DNA from: RHLJ01 sp965601955
GTDB taxonomy: Bacteria; Bacteroidota; Rhodothermia; Balneolales; Balneolaceae
Length of the DNA stretch: 64,000 nucleotides
NCBI GenBank assembly: GCA_965601955.1
Contig: OZ271855.1
Location: 496,001-560,000, forward strand
Direction of reading: 5' to 3'
The translations under genes and the position numbers were made by a program. Positions 1 to 8,513 of the stretch are shown here, in pieces; the stretch's first letter is position 1; every line of letters starts with the position of its first letter. Below the pieces are notes generated by a model. It was not told where the DNA came from. It ran no database searches and worked only from the letters and a program-made list of their open reading frames with translations.

Positions 1-110
1 GAGGAAGTAAAAATCGTTTCATGGCTAGTAAATCAATTTGTTTGACTAATGTTAACCAGAAGGAATGAAAAGATCAGGTTAGAAAAAAAATCTCACAGGA
101 GGGAGTGGTG

Positions 111-587
111 CTATTTTTTTTCAGGACGTTCTTTGGGATTGACAGAAGCCTCAATCGTAGATTCGTTGATTTCATTGAGCTCGCCAAGCGCCTGGATTTG
201 GGCAGTAGCATCCTCTATAATTTTGTCATATTTCTGTAGGATTTCAGGGTCAAATCCAGGGCTTCTATCTGCGGTTAATTTGAAAAGTAGCATCTGGTTA
301 AGGAAGTTGTTGAGAATATGCCGGGTAGAAGAAAGCATGGCCTTATAAATCTTAAGCTTTTCGGTTTCAACTTTTCTTTTCCTTCTCCTGCGCAATGCAT
401 CCAGAGAGGCAAAAACGCAAAGTAAACTCAAAGAAAGGAAGAGCTCATCCGTTTCGTATTCCTCTAGCCCAGCCAATATTCCAGTCAGGGCCTCGAACGT
501 ATCCAGCTCGAAAATAAGCGATAACAGAAAGAAAACAGCAGCACTTATAAACCCAAAAAGGGTTAAAGCATAATTCTTAATATCCAC
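111..587 (-). CDS. Hypothetical two-TM membrane protein
   Basis: A 158-residue protein of no family I recognise. Two hydrophobic segments lie near residues 6-26 and 48-62, the second followed at once by a very basic stretch (RRRRKRK), which suggests a helical hairpin with the C-terminal half in the cytoplasm. That half (residues 68-140) looks helical and resembles the dimerisation helices that precede histidine kinase cores, but no kinase motif is present. It ends in a charged tail. A plus-strand ORF overlapping it looks like random antisense. Real by length and composition; function unknown. Confidence 0.6.
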   Translation of the reverse strand: MDIKNYALTLFGFISAAVFFLLSLIFELDTFEALTGILAGLEEYETDELFLSLSLLCVFASLDALRRRRKRKVETEKLKIYKAMLSSTRHILNNFLNQMLLFKLTADRSPGFDPEILQKYDKIIEDATAQIQALGELNEINESTIEASVNPKERPEKK

Positions 588-699
588 CTTAGATCTCTTT
601 AAAAGCCACGTATAAAAATCTACATATTGGGAAGAAACCGATCTTCTGTATCCCCAAACGTATAAATTTCAAGAGTATCTAGAGCGGAGAATGTTTCAC

Positions 700-809
700 T
701 TTTCAATTAAGAATTCTTCAATGACCAATTACGAATAAGGAATAGCGGTTGTAAGCCATTGTTAATTCGTAATTGAACATTTGACCATTGAATAATTCTT
801 AATTGAAAG
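700..809. repeat. Large imperfect intergenic inverted repeat
   Basis: The left arm begins TTTCAATTAAGAATT and the right arm ends AATTCTTAATTGAAA. The pairing continues inwards through CAATTACGAAT / ATTCGTAATTG with a few mismatches and small bulges, giving arms of about 50 nt. It fills the space between two minus-strand genes and ends just before the stop of the upstream one. It may act as a transcript-end stem-loop or be a non-autonomous repeat. The same A+T-rich words recur at 16396-16449 and 23551-23617. Confidence 0.6.
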
Positions 810-810
810 C

Positions 811-1335
811 TTATTCGGCCGCCTGTTTATAAAGTGCCCCTGATATCAGGAAAAGAACAGTAAAGAAGGCAGTTATAATTGGAGTAAAGCCCCACCCCGC
901 CATCAGGGTGATAAGGCCAATGATTACCATAGTTATCGCCATAGCATAAGCAGTATAAGACATGCCTTTTGCCTCAAATCGGGAAATAAAAGTGCCCATA
1001 ATACCGATCACATGAACGGCATAAAAGATCAGGTTTACTGGGTTTTCTTCATTCCCAATAATGCCGACTGCTAGATTAACCCAGACAATCATGAGAAGCC
1101 CTACAACAGCAAGGCCGGTAGCTATTTTGTATTGGACGCTTTGCGACATCTTTATAGAGATTAGTTTATAGGTGATACCTGTACCAAATAACATGATCCA
1201 GGCAATTAGAAAGTCAGCCAGGTTCCAGTCTACCTCTTCGGTAAAGAGCATGGCGATTAATGGAATTAGCAAAATGCTGGCAGCACCAAGGGCTATCAAC
1301 ATGGTTGATTTGTAGGAAGGATTTTGAGCATTCAT
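811..1335 (-). CDS. Hypothetical polytopic membrane protein
   Basis: A 174-residue, highly hydrophobic protein with five or six predicted transmembrane helices (about residues 11-30, 41-57, 70-92, 101-117, 127-146, 151-170). No catalytic motif is visible and I do not recognise the family. It is the last gene of a probable minus-strand operon with a winged-helix regulator (1403-1702) and a second membrane protein (1709-2314). Membrane protein plus small winged-helix regulator sets of this kind are common in this phylum, and the regulator probably controls its own operon. That link is inferred from position only. Confidence 0.65.
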   Translation of the reverse strand: MNAQNPSYKSTMLIALGAASILLIPLIAMLFTEEVDWNLADFLIAWIMLFGTGITYKLISIKMSQSVQYKIATGLAVVGLLMIVWVNLAVGIIGNEENPVNLIFYAVHVIGIMGTFISRFEAKGMSYTAYAMAITMVIIGLITLMAGWGFTPIITAFFTVLFLISGALYKQAAE

Positions 1336-1402
1336 TGGAGTTGGGATGGTTGTTATGTATTAGTTAATCCACTTTGTATTTCAAAGTAAAAGGGTAAAAT
1401 TT

Positions 1403-1702
1403 TTATTTCTGGGAGTTAATGATGGATTCCAATGCTTTGAGGTGATCTGTAAAAGCCTTTTTTCCTTCCTTGGTAATGAAGTATTTGGTATTAGGCTTTC
1501 GGTCTATGAAGCTTTTCTCAATGCCGATAAAACCAGCCTGCTCCAGTTTTTTGATATGGGTGGCCAGGTTTCCATCTGTCACATCCAGGAATTCTTTAAG
1601 GGCATTAAAATCCAGGGTATCGTTTACCGCGAGTGCCGACATAATGCCCAGCCTGATCCGGCTTTCGAATGCTTTATGTAACTCTACAAAGCTTCCTTTC
1701 AC
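1403..1702 (-). CDS. Winged-helix transcriptional regulator (MarR/ArsR-like, HTH_34 type)
   Basis: A 99-residue protein made almost entirely of one winged helix. It has an N-terminal helix containing SRIRLGIMSAL, a recognition-helix region with TDGNLATHIKKLEQAGFI, and a wing with RKPNTKYFITKEGKKAF. This matches the short stand-alone winged-helix DNA-binding proteins that usually repress a neighbouring membrane-protein or transporter operon. It lies 6 nt after the membrane protein gene at 1709-2314, so the two are very probably cotranscribed. No ligand-binding domain is present. The family call is firm; the target is inferred from context. Confidence 0.85.
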   Translation of the reverse strand: MKGSFVELHKAFESRIRLGIMSALAVNDTLDFNALKEFLDVTDGNLATHIKKLEQAGFIGIEKSFIDRKPNTKYFITKEGKKAFTDHLKALESIINSQK

Positions 1703-1708
1703 TGTATA

Positions 1709-2314
1709 TCACCGCTTGAAATTGAAATGCATATAAATGCCATACACAATATGAACCATCCCAAAACCGAGAACCCAAAGAATAAGCCCATATTCAACAA
1801 ACCAGGCTGCCAATAGCCCAAGGCCGAGCTGCACAAAGCCCATCCACTTTACTTCGCTGATGGTAAAATTTCCGGCAATAACCAGGGAGAGGCCATAAAA
1901 AATGAGCATCATAGGCGCTACAAGTCCGATAAGACCAATCGAGATCAGCATGGAGATAACAAATCCACCCACGATTAGTGGAACAACCATATTGCCGAGC
2001 AGCCTTCGGGATGTTGCATTCCAGATTTTCTCTTCGTTCTTATTAGCCTGGCTCCTGGAAAAGAGGATGGCTGTTACTAAAGCAAGCAACAACACCCCAA
2101 GTGCAATCAGTATTACTTCATTCTGGGAGTCAGAAGTATAAAACAGCTCATCCGGGAAGAAATCGAAAAAGGAGTAAGCCGCCCAGGCACCGACAATAGC
2201 ATATAAGCCAGCCATAATACCCGCCCAACCGGATAGGGAAAGAAATTTAGATGATCGCTCCATCATGGTGCGGATGTCAGAAAGGTCCTGGGTATAATCT
2301 CGTTGGTCTTCCAT
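1709..2314 (-). CDS. Hypothetical membrane protein, operon partner of winged-helix regulator
   Basis: A 201-residue protein with a soluble N-terminus of about 25 residues (acidic, with an RTMMERSSKFLSLSG stretch) followed by roughly five hydrophobic segments. It is the first gene of the probable operon 2314 to 811. Proteins of this form next to a small winged-helix regulator are usually annotated only as conserved membrane proteins. I see no transport or enzyme signature. Start choice: the ATG at 2314 precedes a run of charged residues typical of a cytoplasmic N-terminus. Confidence 0.65.
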   Translation of the reverse strand: MEDQRDYTQDLSDIRTMMERSSKFLSLSGWAGIMAGLYAIVGAWAAYSFFDFFPDELFYTSDSQNEVILIALGVLLLALVTAILFSRSQANKNEEKIWNATSRRLLGNMVVPLIVGGFVISMLISIGLIGLVAPMMLIFYGLSLVIAGNFTISEVKWMGFVQLGLGLLAAWFVEYGLILWVLGFGMVHIVYGIYMHFNFKR

Positions 2315-2377
2315 TGAAAAGTACTTTTAATTTCAAAGTAACTTATATGTAGTTTTGATGCAAGGGTTCCCACAAAC

Positions 2378-2408
2378 AAAAAAGGCAACCCATCTGGCTG
2401 CCTTTAAA
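2378..2408 (-). terminator. Rho-independent terminator of metK
   Basis: On the minus strand the DNA reads AAAGGCAGCCAG, a short loop, then a GGTTGCCTTT arm followed by TTTTGTTTGTG. The stem is about 7-8 bp with a T tract directly after it, 10 nt beyond the metK stop codon. Confidence 0.8.
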
Positions 2409-2418
2409 AAATGAGAGA

Positions 2419-3543
2419 TCAGGAAAGCTGATCCACAAAATCGAGTTTTTCCCAGGGGAACTCTTCCCGGCCAAAATGCCCATAGGCTGCAGTTGGGCGA
2501 TAGATTGGAGAGCGAAGGTTAAAGCGTTCGATGATTCCTTTTGGGGTGCAATCAAAAGTATTGGCTACCAAAGCAGCAAGCTCCGTGTCTGATTTAGCCC
2601 CGGTTCCGTACGAATTCACATTGATGGACACAGGCTCAGCGACACCAATGGCATAGGCTAATTGTACAAGACATTCTTCGGCTAGCCCAGCTGCAACCAG
2701 GTTTTTAGCAATATGACGAGAAGCATAAGCTGCGCTTCTATCAACCTTGGAAGGATCTTTACCAGAAAAAGCCCCACCACCATGAGCTCCAAAACCACCA
2801 TAAGTATCTACGATAATTTTACGCCCGGTAAGTCCGGCATCTCCGTGAGGTCCGCCAATTACGAATTTACCAGTAGGATTGATATGGTATTTAGTTTCTG
2901 CATCAATCAGTTCAGCAGGAATTACATTCTTGATAAGGATATTCTTAACGTCTTCATGAATTTGAGGTTGATCTACATCATCATCATGTTGAGTGGAAAG
3001 AACGATGGTATCGATACGGGCAGGTTTGCCGTCATCGCCATATTCAATGGTTACCTGGCTTTTGCTGTCCGGTCCAAGGTATGGCATTAAATCGGTCTCT
3101 TTTCTGATGCGCGCTAATTCTCTCAATAGGCTATGAGAAAACTGAAGTGGCATAGGCATAAGCTCCGGGGTTTCCTTAGTCGCATAGCCGAACATCATTC
3201 CCTGATCACCGGCGCCATCGCGGTCAACACCCATGGCAATATCAGGGCTTTGAGTATGAATGGTAGAAAGCACGCCGCAACTATCGGCATCAAAGCGGTA
3301 GGAAGCTTTGGTATATCCAATCTCCCGGATAACTCCCCGAACCACATCTTGTACATCAATATGAGCTTTGGTGGTTACTTCACCGCCAACAACGGCTAAC
3401 CCGGTGGTTACAAAAGTTTCAACGGCCACGCGGGATTTAGAATCTTGGATAAGAAGTGCATCCAAAATAGCATCTGAAATTTGATCGGCAACTTTGTCTG
3501 GGTGCCCTTCGGAAACAGATTCTGAGGTAAATAATTTCTTCAT
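2419..3543 (-). CDS. metK: S-adenosylmethionine synthetase
   Basis: A 374-residue cytoplasmic enzyme that makes S-adenosylmethionine from methionine and ATP. Family signatures are clear: SEGHPDKVADQISDA at the N-terminus (ATP and metal binding), GAGDQGMMFGYA near residue 112 and GGGAFSGKDPSKVDRSAAY near residue 255 (the P-loop-like signature). The length is normal (about 375-390). The gene stands alone, with its own terminator downstream and a 122-bp gap to ruvB upstream. I looked for a SAM riboswitch in that gap and saw no convincing fold. The start is the only ATG that begins the conserved MKKLFTSESVSEGHPDK. Confidence 0.98.
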   Translation of the reverse strand: MKKLFTSESVSEGHPDKVADQISDAILDALLIQDSKSRVAVETFVTTGLAVVGGEVTTKAHIDVQDVVRGVIREIGYTKASYRFDADSCGVLSTIHTQSPDIAMGVDRDGAGDQGMMFGYATKETPELMPMPLQFSHSLLRELARIRKETDLMPYLGPDSKSQVTIEYGDDGKPARIDTIVLSTQHDDDVDQPQIHEDVKNILIKNVIPAELIDAETKYHINPTGKFVIGGPHGDAGLTGRKIIVDTYGGFGAHGGGAFSGKDPSKVDRSAAYASRHIAKNLVAAGLAEECLVQLAYAIGVAEPVSINVNSYGTGAKSDTELAALVANTFDCTPKGIIERFNLRSPIYRPTAAYGHFGREEFPWEKLDFVDQLS

Positions 3544-3625
3544 GAATATTTTTAGTAAGGTACTTTCGGTTACGAAACAGCGCTAAAGGTAAGAAGTTTT
3601 GCGGATAAATCGGGAGAGAATTAGC

Positions 3626-3657
3626 GGCTGGTAGCTAACAGCAATTAGCTGACAGCC
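3626..3657. other. Intergenic stem-loop between ruvB and metK
   Basis: GGCTG.TAGCTAA pairs with TTAGCT.CAGCC around a short loop, with one internal mismatch region. No T tract follows on the minus strand, so it is not a standard terminator. It might slow readthrough from ruvB into metK. Confidence 0.35.
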
Positions 3658-3665
3658 ACCCCCCT

Positions 3666-4679
3666 TTATCCAAACAAATCAGTGGAATCTCCTTGCTGAG
3701 ATACACCGAGATATTGATATGCTTTCTGAGTAGCTACCCTTCCTTTTGGGGTTCGTTGCAGAAAGCCTTCCTTAATCAGATAGGGTTCATATACCTCTTC
3801 AATGGTTCCTTTATCCTCGCCTACTGCTACACCCAGGGTGCTAAGGCCAACGGGACCTCCTTTATAGTTCTCGATAATAGCTCGGAGCATGCGGATATCC
3901 ATTTCGTCTAGCCCATTAGCATCTACATCCAGAGCGTTTAAAGCTTTATCGGCTATTTTTTGATCAATGCTGGTTAACCCATCTACCTGGGCAAAATCAC
4001 GAGTTCTTCGGAGTAGCTTGTTGACGATCCTTGGAGTCCCCCGGCTTCGGCTGGCTATTTCATGCGCCCCTTCTTCTGTAATGCCAAAGCCCATAATATG
4101 AGCGGAACGAAGAGCGATGCGCTGCAATAATTCCACATCGTAGTAATCCAGGCGCATATCAATCCCAAAACGGGCACGTAGCGGAGCAGTAAGCATTCCC
4201 TTTCGAGTAGTGGCACCAACAAGGGTAAAATGGTTTAGATCAATCTGAATGCTTCGGGCATTGGGTCCCGAATCAATCACGATATCTAATTTAAAATCCT
4301 CCATTGCTGAGTAGAGATATTCCTCGATAACAGGATTAAGGCGATGAATCTCGTCAATAAAAAGAACATCACCCTGCTCAAGGTTGGTAAGCATACCCGC
4401 TAAATCACCAGGTTTTTCCAGCACAGGCCCTGTAGTTGGCCGGATATTCACTCCCATTTCCTGGGCGATAATATAAGAAAGGGTAGTTTTTCCAAGCCCG
4501 GGAGGCCCGGATAAAATAACATGATCTAAGGCATCTCCTCGTTGTTTTGCAGCTTTTATAAACACATTGAGGTTAGAAATAGCCTTATGCTGTCCTATAA
4601 ATTCGGAAAGTGAAGATGGGCGAACCGATTGTTCAAAGGCTTCTTCTTTATCACTGGGATTTAGCAAGGGATTCTGCAC
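3666..4679 (-). CDS. ruvB: Holliday junction branch migration ATPase RuvB
   Basis: A 337-residue AAA+ motor that drives branch migration of Holliday junctions with RuvA. Visible motifs are Walker A GPPGLGKTT (about residue 58), Walker B VLFIDEIHRL (about 105), sensor region GATTRKGMLTAPLRARFG, and the C-terminal winged-helix domain with RGTPRIVNKLLRR and KGGPVGLSTLGVAVGED. The length matches the family. RuvA and RuvC are not in the window. It is divergent from ppk1, with an 84-bp gap holding both promoters. Confidence 0.98.
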   Translation of the reverse strand: MQNPLLNPSDKEEAFEQSVRPSSLSEFIGQHKAISNLNVFIKAAKQRGDALDHVILSGPPGLGKTTLSYIIAQEMGVNIRPTTGPVLEKPGDLAGMLTNLEQGDVLFIDEIHRLNPVIEEYLYSAMEDFKLDIVIDSGPNARSIQIDLNHFTLVGATTRKGMLTAPLRARFGIDMRLDYYDVELLQRIALRSAHIMGFGITEEGAHEIASRSRGTPRIVNKLLRRTRDFAQVDGLTSIDQKIADKALNALDVDANGLDEMDIRMLRAIIENYKGGPVGLSTLGVAVGEDKGTIEEVYEPYLIKEGFLQRTPKGRVATQKAYQYLGVSQQGDSTDLFG

Positions 4680-4763
4680 GAAGTAGTAGCTGACTTGTTT
4701 ACTTTAACTTAAAAGAATTATACTTAGTTTTGTCACGAAATGCGCATCCAAGTTTAGCCACTC

Positions 4764-7013
4764 ATGAAATCATCACTCTCTCCAGACGAACTTGATTATG
4801 ACCCAATCGAAGAGCAAAAAAAGCGGAGAGGGAAAAAATCATCGAATAAAAAGAAGAACCAGATTTTAAAAGAAAAAGGTCTTCATAAAGATCAGAGCTC
4901 AAGTAGCCTGCGTATTTTTGGGGATGAGTACTTTTTTAACTACGAACTAAGCTGGCTTAAATTTAATGATAGAGTGCTTGCAGAGGCTAAGAGGGAAAGA
5001 AACAAGCTGCTTGAGCGGTTGAAGTTCATAGGCATTGTTTGCTCCAACCTGGATGAATTTTTTCAGAAAAGGGTAGGTGGCTTAAAACGTCAGCTTCACG
5101 CAGGTGTTAAATCCCTTTCGGTGGATGGGATGTCAGCATCGGATCAGTTAAAAGCCATTCGAAATGATGTGCTTTCAATGATCGAAGATTACCGAAATTG
5201 TTTTTTTAATGACCTAATTCCTGCTCTCCAGGAAGCCGGGATCAGCATTAAGCACTATAACGATCTCACGGACTATCAGAAAAAGGTAAGTGATCGCTTT
5301 TTTCAGAAGCAGCTATACCCCATCATTACCCCGCTTGCAGTAGATGAATCACATCCTTTCCCTTTTATTTCTAACCAAAGCCTTTCTTTTGCTATTGAAC
5401 TACAAAACCCTTCTACAAAAGAGAAGCTTTTTGCCCGAATAAAGATCCCGGCGAATCGTCCACGATTTATCCAGGTGCACCGAAGGGGAAATAAGGTGGT
5501 TTTAGTTCCCATTGAAGATTTGATAGCAAGCAAAATTGACACCTTTTTCCCTGGTATGAAGGTGCTTTCAGCGCATTTATTTAGGGTGACTAGAAATGCA
5601 TCCGTTGAAAGGCAAGAGGAAGAGGCTGAAGATCTGCTGGAAGTGATCGAAGATGAGCTCAGAGAAAGGAAGTTTGCAGAGATTGTACGGCTTGAGCTGG
5701 ATAAGGAGATGCCGCGGCACATAAAGAAATACCTCATCAAAAACCTGTATATCAACTGGAACGACGTGTATGAAATGGAAGGAACTATCGGGCTGGTAGA
5801 CGCTTTTCAGATCGCGGGTTTGCAAGGGTTTTCAAGATTGAAGTCAAGGAGCTGGATCCCGGTTCTTCATCCTTCATTGAAGCATGAAGTGGATGAAGAT
5901 ATCCCAAGTATTTTTTCTGTAATCCGTGAAGGCGATTTTATGGTTCACCACCCATACCATAGTTTTGCCCTATCTACTCAGCGTTTTATTGAGGAAGCAG
6001 CAAGAGATCCAAAAGTATTGGCTATAAAACAAACGCTGTATCGTACTTCAAAAGATTCCCCCCTTATGCACTCTTTGATGGAAGCTGCTGAAGAAGGAAA
6101 GCAGGTGGCCGTACTGGTTGAAATAAAGGCCAGGTTTGATGAAGAAAGAAATATAGAATGGGCTCAACAGCTGGAAAACTTCGGCGTGCATGTTTCTTAT
6201 GGGATACCAGGTTTGAAAATCCACACTAAGGTTACGATGGTTGTCCGTGAAGAAGAAGATGGGCTAAAAACTTACTGCCATATTGGAACGGGAAATTATC
6301 ACCCCGATACAGCACAACTATATGAAGATTTAGGCCTGTTCACTTGTGATGAAACCATAGCTTCTGATGTAACGGATATTTTCAACCTGTTAACGGGCTA
6401 TGCCCCTGAACAAACCTTCGAGAAGTTATTTGTAGCGCCCAAACACATGCGCAATCAAATGACGCAGCTTATTGAATTCGAAACCAATGAGGCTAAGAAC
6501 GGAAGGCCATCTCGAATCATAGCCAAAATGAACAGCCTCGAAGACCCCATCATTATTCAGAAATTGTATGAGGCATCAGGGGCCGGAGTAAAAATTGATT
6601 TAATCGTTCGTGGTGTCTGCAGGCTTATTCCAGGGAAGGAAGGATTAAGTGAAAATATTAAAGTTCACTCAGTAATAGGGAGGTTTCTCGAGCACTCCCG
6701 GATCTATTATTTTTTTAATGGCGGAAATCATATCTATACCATGGGATCGGCAGATTGGATGCACAGGAACCTGGACGCAAGAGTTGAGGCGATTGTACCG
6801 ATCGAAAAGGAGCCGCTTAAAAAGTATTTACAGTTTATGCTGAATATTTACCTAAATGATAACCAGCAACGATGGGTGTTAAACACAGATGGTAGTTATA
6901 CCCGCATTGAGAAAGAAAAAGGGCAAAGAAAAATAGCGACACATAAAGTGTTGATGAATCATACTAAAGACTCGGCAGCTCCTGTTCCAATGGAAAACCA
7001 GAAGGAAGGTTAA
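4764..7013 (+). CDS. ppk1: Polyphosphate kinase 1
   Basis: A 749-residue enzyme that polymerises the terminal phosphate of ATP into inorganic polyphosphate, reversibly. After a very basic N-terminal extension of about 45 residues (RRGKKSSNKKKNQ), the PPK1 layout follows: N-domain with ELSWLKFNDRVLAEA, head domain with SNLDEFFQKRVGGL, and two C-terminal PLD-like domains. The KIHTKVTMVVR segment carries the histidine that is phosphorylated; CHIGTGNYHPDTAQLYEDLG and FLEHSRIYYF are also typical. The length is slightly above the usual 690-720 because of the basic extension. The stop codon overlaps the convergent stop of the 7010-7795 gene by three bases. Confidence 0.97.
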   Translation: MKSSLSPDELDYDPIEEQKKRRGKKSSNKKKNQILKEKGLHKDQSSSSLRIFGDEYFFNYELSWLKFNDRVLAEAKRERNKLLERLKFIGIVCSNLDEFFQKRVGGLKRQLHAGVKSLSVDGMSASDQLKAIRNDVLSMIEDYRNCFFNDLIPALQEAGISIKHYNDLTDYQKKVSDRFFQKQLYPIITPLAVDESHPFPFISNQSLSFAIELQNPSTKEKLFARIKIPANRPRFIQVHRRGNKVVLVPIEDLIASKIDTFFPGMKVLSAHLFRVTRNASVERQEEEAEDLLEVIEDELRERKFAEIVRLELDKEMPRHIKKYLIKNLYINWNDVYEMEGTIGLVDAFQIAGLQGFSRLKSRSWIPVLHPSLKHEVDEDIPSIFSVIREGDFMVHHPYHSFALSTQRFIEEAARDPKVLAIKQTLYRTSKDSPLMHSLMEAAEEGKQVAVLVEIKARFDEERNIEWAQQLENFGVHVSYGIPGLKIHTKVTMVVREEEDGLKTYCHIGTGNYHPDTAQLYEDLGLFTCDETIASDVTDIFNLLTGYAPEQTFEKLFVAPKHMRNQMTQLIEFETNEAKNGRPSRIIAKMNSLEDPIIIQKLYEASGAGVKIDLIVRGVCRLIPGKEGLSENIKVHSVIGRFLEHSRIYYFFNGGNHIYTMGSADWMHRNLDARVEAIVPIEKEPLKKYLQFMLNIYLNDNQQRWVLNTDGSYTRIEKEKGQRKIATHKVLMNHTKDSAAPVPMENQKEG

Positions 7014-7795
7014 TTACCCCCAGAACCTTCTTGAGTGTTGATATCTCCTAAATCGTACTGGAGTTTTTTGAGAAGTAAAAAAGCAGGTTTTCTGTAAATC
7101 CCATCCATTGAATAGGCATTATATACCGATAGTTGAGCTTCTTCTAAACGATCCAGGTTTACCAGGGCATTTCCTTTGTACCAATGAGCTTTCTCTTCCA
7201 CCATTCTATTGTCCTGGATTCGTACGAGAGCAGAATCGAATGACTCAACAGAGGCCAGGTAGTTCCTCTGGTTGTATAACACAATACCTTTATTGGTATA
7301 GGCTTTTGATCCATAAGGCTCTGTATCATAAAGCGCTATTACCTCATCATAAAGAGATAAGGCTTGATCCATATTCCCCGACATTAGTGCACTAAAGCCT
7401 AAATTCAATAACGAATCGGCTGTGGTGATTACCATATCTTTAGCCCGAACGCCGTCACCTGTTTCTGCTTGGTCAAGTGAAATACTTGGGACAATAAACT
7501 GATCAAGGCTTGTTTTAGAATCGACCTGAAAGAGCTGTATAGAAAACACCAGTAAAATTACAGCTGCTGCAGCTGCATGCCAGGTCCAATAAGGTAATTG
7601 GAAGGTTGCCGCTTTTTTCGATTCGTTGATTTCCTCTTTAATTAATTTCTGTACCCCTACCTCAAGCTCGAGTTGATCCAACAGCTCAGGTTTTTTTGCA
7701 AATTCCACCCAGAGCTGATCAATTTCCTCGCTTGATAGTGTGCCTTTTAAGTAGGCATCAATTTGTTTTAATATGTCTGATTCGTTCTCTTTCAT
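7010..7795 (-). CDS. Anti-sigma-like membrane protein with TPR domain
   Basis: A 261-residue single-pass protein. The N-terminal 65 residues (DAYLKGTLSSEEIDQLW and following) resemble the zinc-less anti-sigma N-domains often paired with ECF sigma factors. One transmembrane helix follows at about residues 72-86 (AAAAAVILLVFSIQLF), and TPR-like helical repeats fill residues 130-245, probably on the outer side of the inner membrane. It lies 76 nt downstream of an ECF sigma factor on the same strand, which supports a sigma/anti-sigma pair. A perfect palindrome sits in the gap. The anti-sigma role is inferred; sequence similarity alone is modest. Confidence 0.65.
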   Translation of the reverse strand: MKENESDILKQIDAYLKGTLSSEEIDQLWVEFAKKPELLDQLELEVGVQKLIKEEINESKKAATFQLPYWTWHAAAAAVILLVFSIQLFQVDSKTSLDQFIVPSISLDQAETGDGVRAKDMVITTADSLLNLGFSALMSGNMDQALSLYDEVIALYDTEPYGSKAYTNKGIVLYNQRNYLASVESFDSALVRIQDNRMVEEKAHWYKGNALVNLDRLEEAQLSVYNAYSMDGIYRKPAFLLLKKLQYDLGDINTQEGSGGN

Positions 7796-7810
7796 AAAAA
7801 TTTTTTCTCC

Positions 7811-7837
7811 CAGAATGTATTCTTACAATACATTCTG
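7811..7837 (-). promoter_or_regulatory. Perfect 11-bp palindrome between sigma factor and anti-sigma-like gene
   Basis: CAGAATGTATT, five bases, then AATACATTCTG: an uninterrupted 11-bp inverted repeat. On the minus strand it ends where the GGAG ribosome-binding site of the 7795 start begins. It could be an operator or an RNA hairpin that sets the expression ratio of the pair. There is no T tract after the stem, so simple termination is unlikely. Confidence 0.55.
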
Positions 7838-7871
7838 ACATGTAAGACCGTTGAGAAAACAAGTCCTTACA

Positions 7872-8417
7872 TTAAAATTTCAATTTTTTTTCACAACAAT
7901 CTCTAAGTAGTTTTAAAATTCGGTGTTTCTTAGTCCACGCATTACTTACGGAAATACCAAAATGGTCGGCTACTACCGAAGTATCATCATTTGGGTTTTG
8001 GAACCAGTAAGAAATAAACTCTTTAAAATCTGCCTTAAGTTCTGAAAGGCAGAGCTTTAATACCCCCATTTTTTCCTCATCTAGTAAGCGCGTCAACTGA
8101 TCTCCCTCCTGAGAGTGAGTTTCAGGAGTTTCGTCAAAGGTTGGCTCTTTTATTTTTGCAATAGCTTTTAGGTAATCATTCTTAGCAGTAGTAAAAAGAT
8201 AGTAGATGATGGAGTCCGGATTATTGAGCTTTCCACTCTTAATCTTCTCAGTAACGAGCATCAAGGTATTTTGGGCGGCGTCTTCCGCATCATGATGGGA
8301 GGCTCCCATTCGTACTTTAAGAAACTTGATAAGAACAGCGGTAATCACAGAAACCATCGAAGCCAGTTCTTGGGCGTCGTCATTTTGTATTGCATATACA
8401 AAACGGGAGTAATCCAT
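7872..8417 (-). CDS. ECF-type RNA polymerase sigma factor
   Basis: A 181-residue sigma-70 family protein. Region 2 contains DAEDAAQNTLMLV (about residues 44-56), a divergent form of the usual DAEDLVQETFL. Region 4 near the C-terminus has VVADHFGISVSNAWTKKHRILKLLRD, a helix-turn-helix for the -35 element. The length is normal for an ECF factor. The next gene downstream encodes an anti-sigma-like membrane protein. It probably directs transcription in response to an envelope signal; the target genes cannot be read from this window. Confidence 0.85.
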   Translation of the reverse strand: MDYSRFVYAIQNDDAQELASMVSVITAVLIKFLKVRMGASHHDAEDAAQNTLMLVTEKIKSGKLNNPDSIIYYLFTTAKNDYLKAIAKIKEPTFDETPETHSQEGDQLTRLLDEEKMGVLKLCLSELKADFKEFISYWFQNPNDDTSVVADHFGISVSNAWTKKHRILKLLRDCCEKKLKF

Positions 8418-8513
8418 GTCCTTATTTTTTCTGTTTTATGGGGTTGCCTAAAATAACATTCAAAGCACAAAAGAAAATAAAGAAATTGTGCTTATATCCA
8501 TGTAGTTTTAAGT

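Noticed and set aside
49..348. Plus-strand 99-codon ORF at the window start
   Set aside because: Antisense to the better supported membrane protein at 111-587; composition is not protein-like.
3544..3665. SAM riboswitch before metK
   Set aside because: The leader is short and I could not form the expected multi-stem fold; only the hairpin at 3626-3657 is visible.
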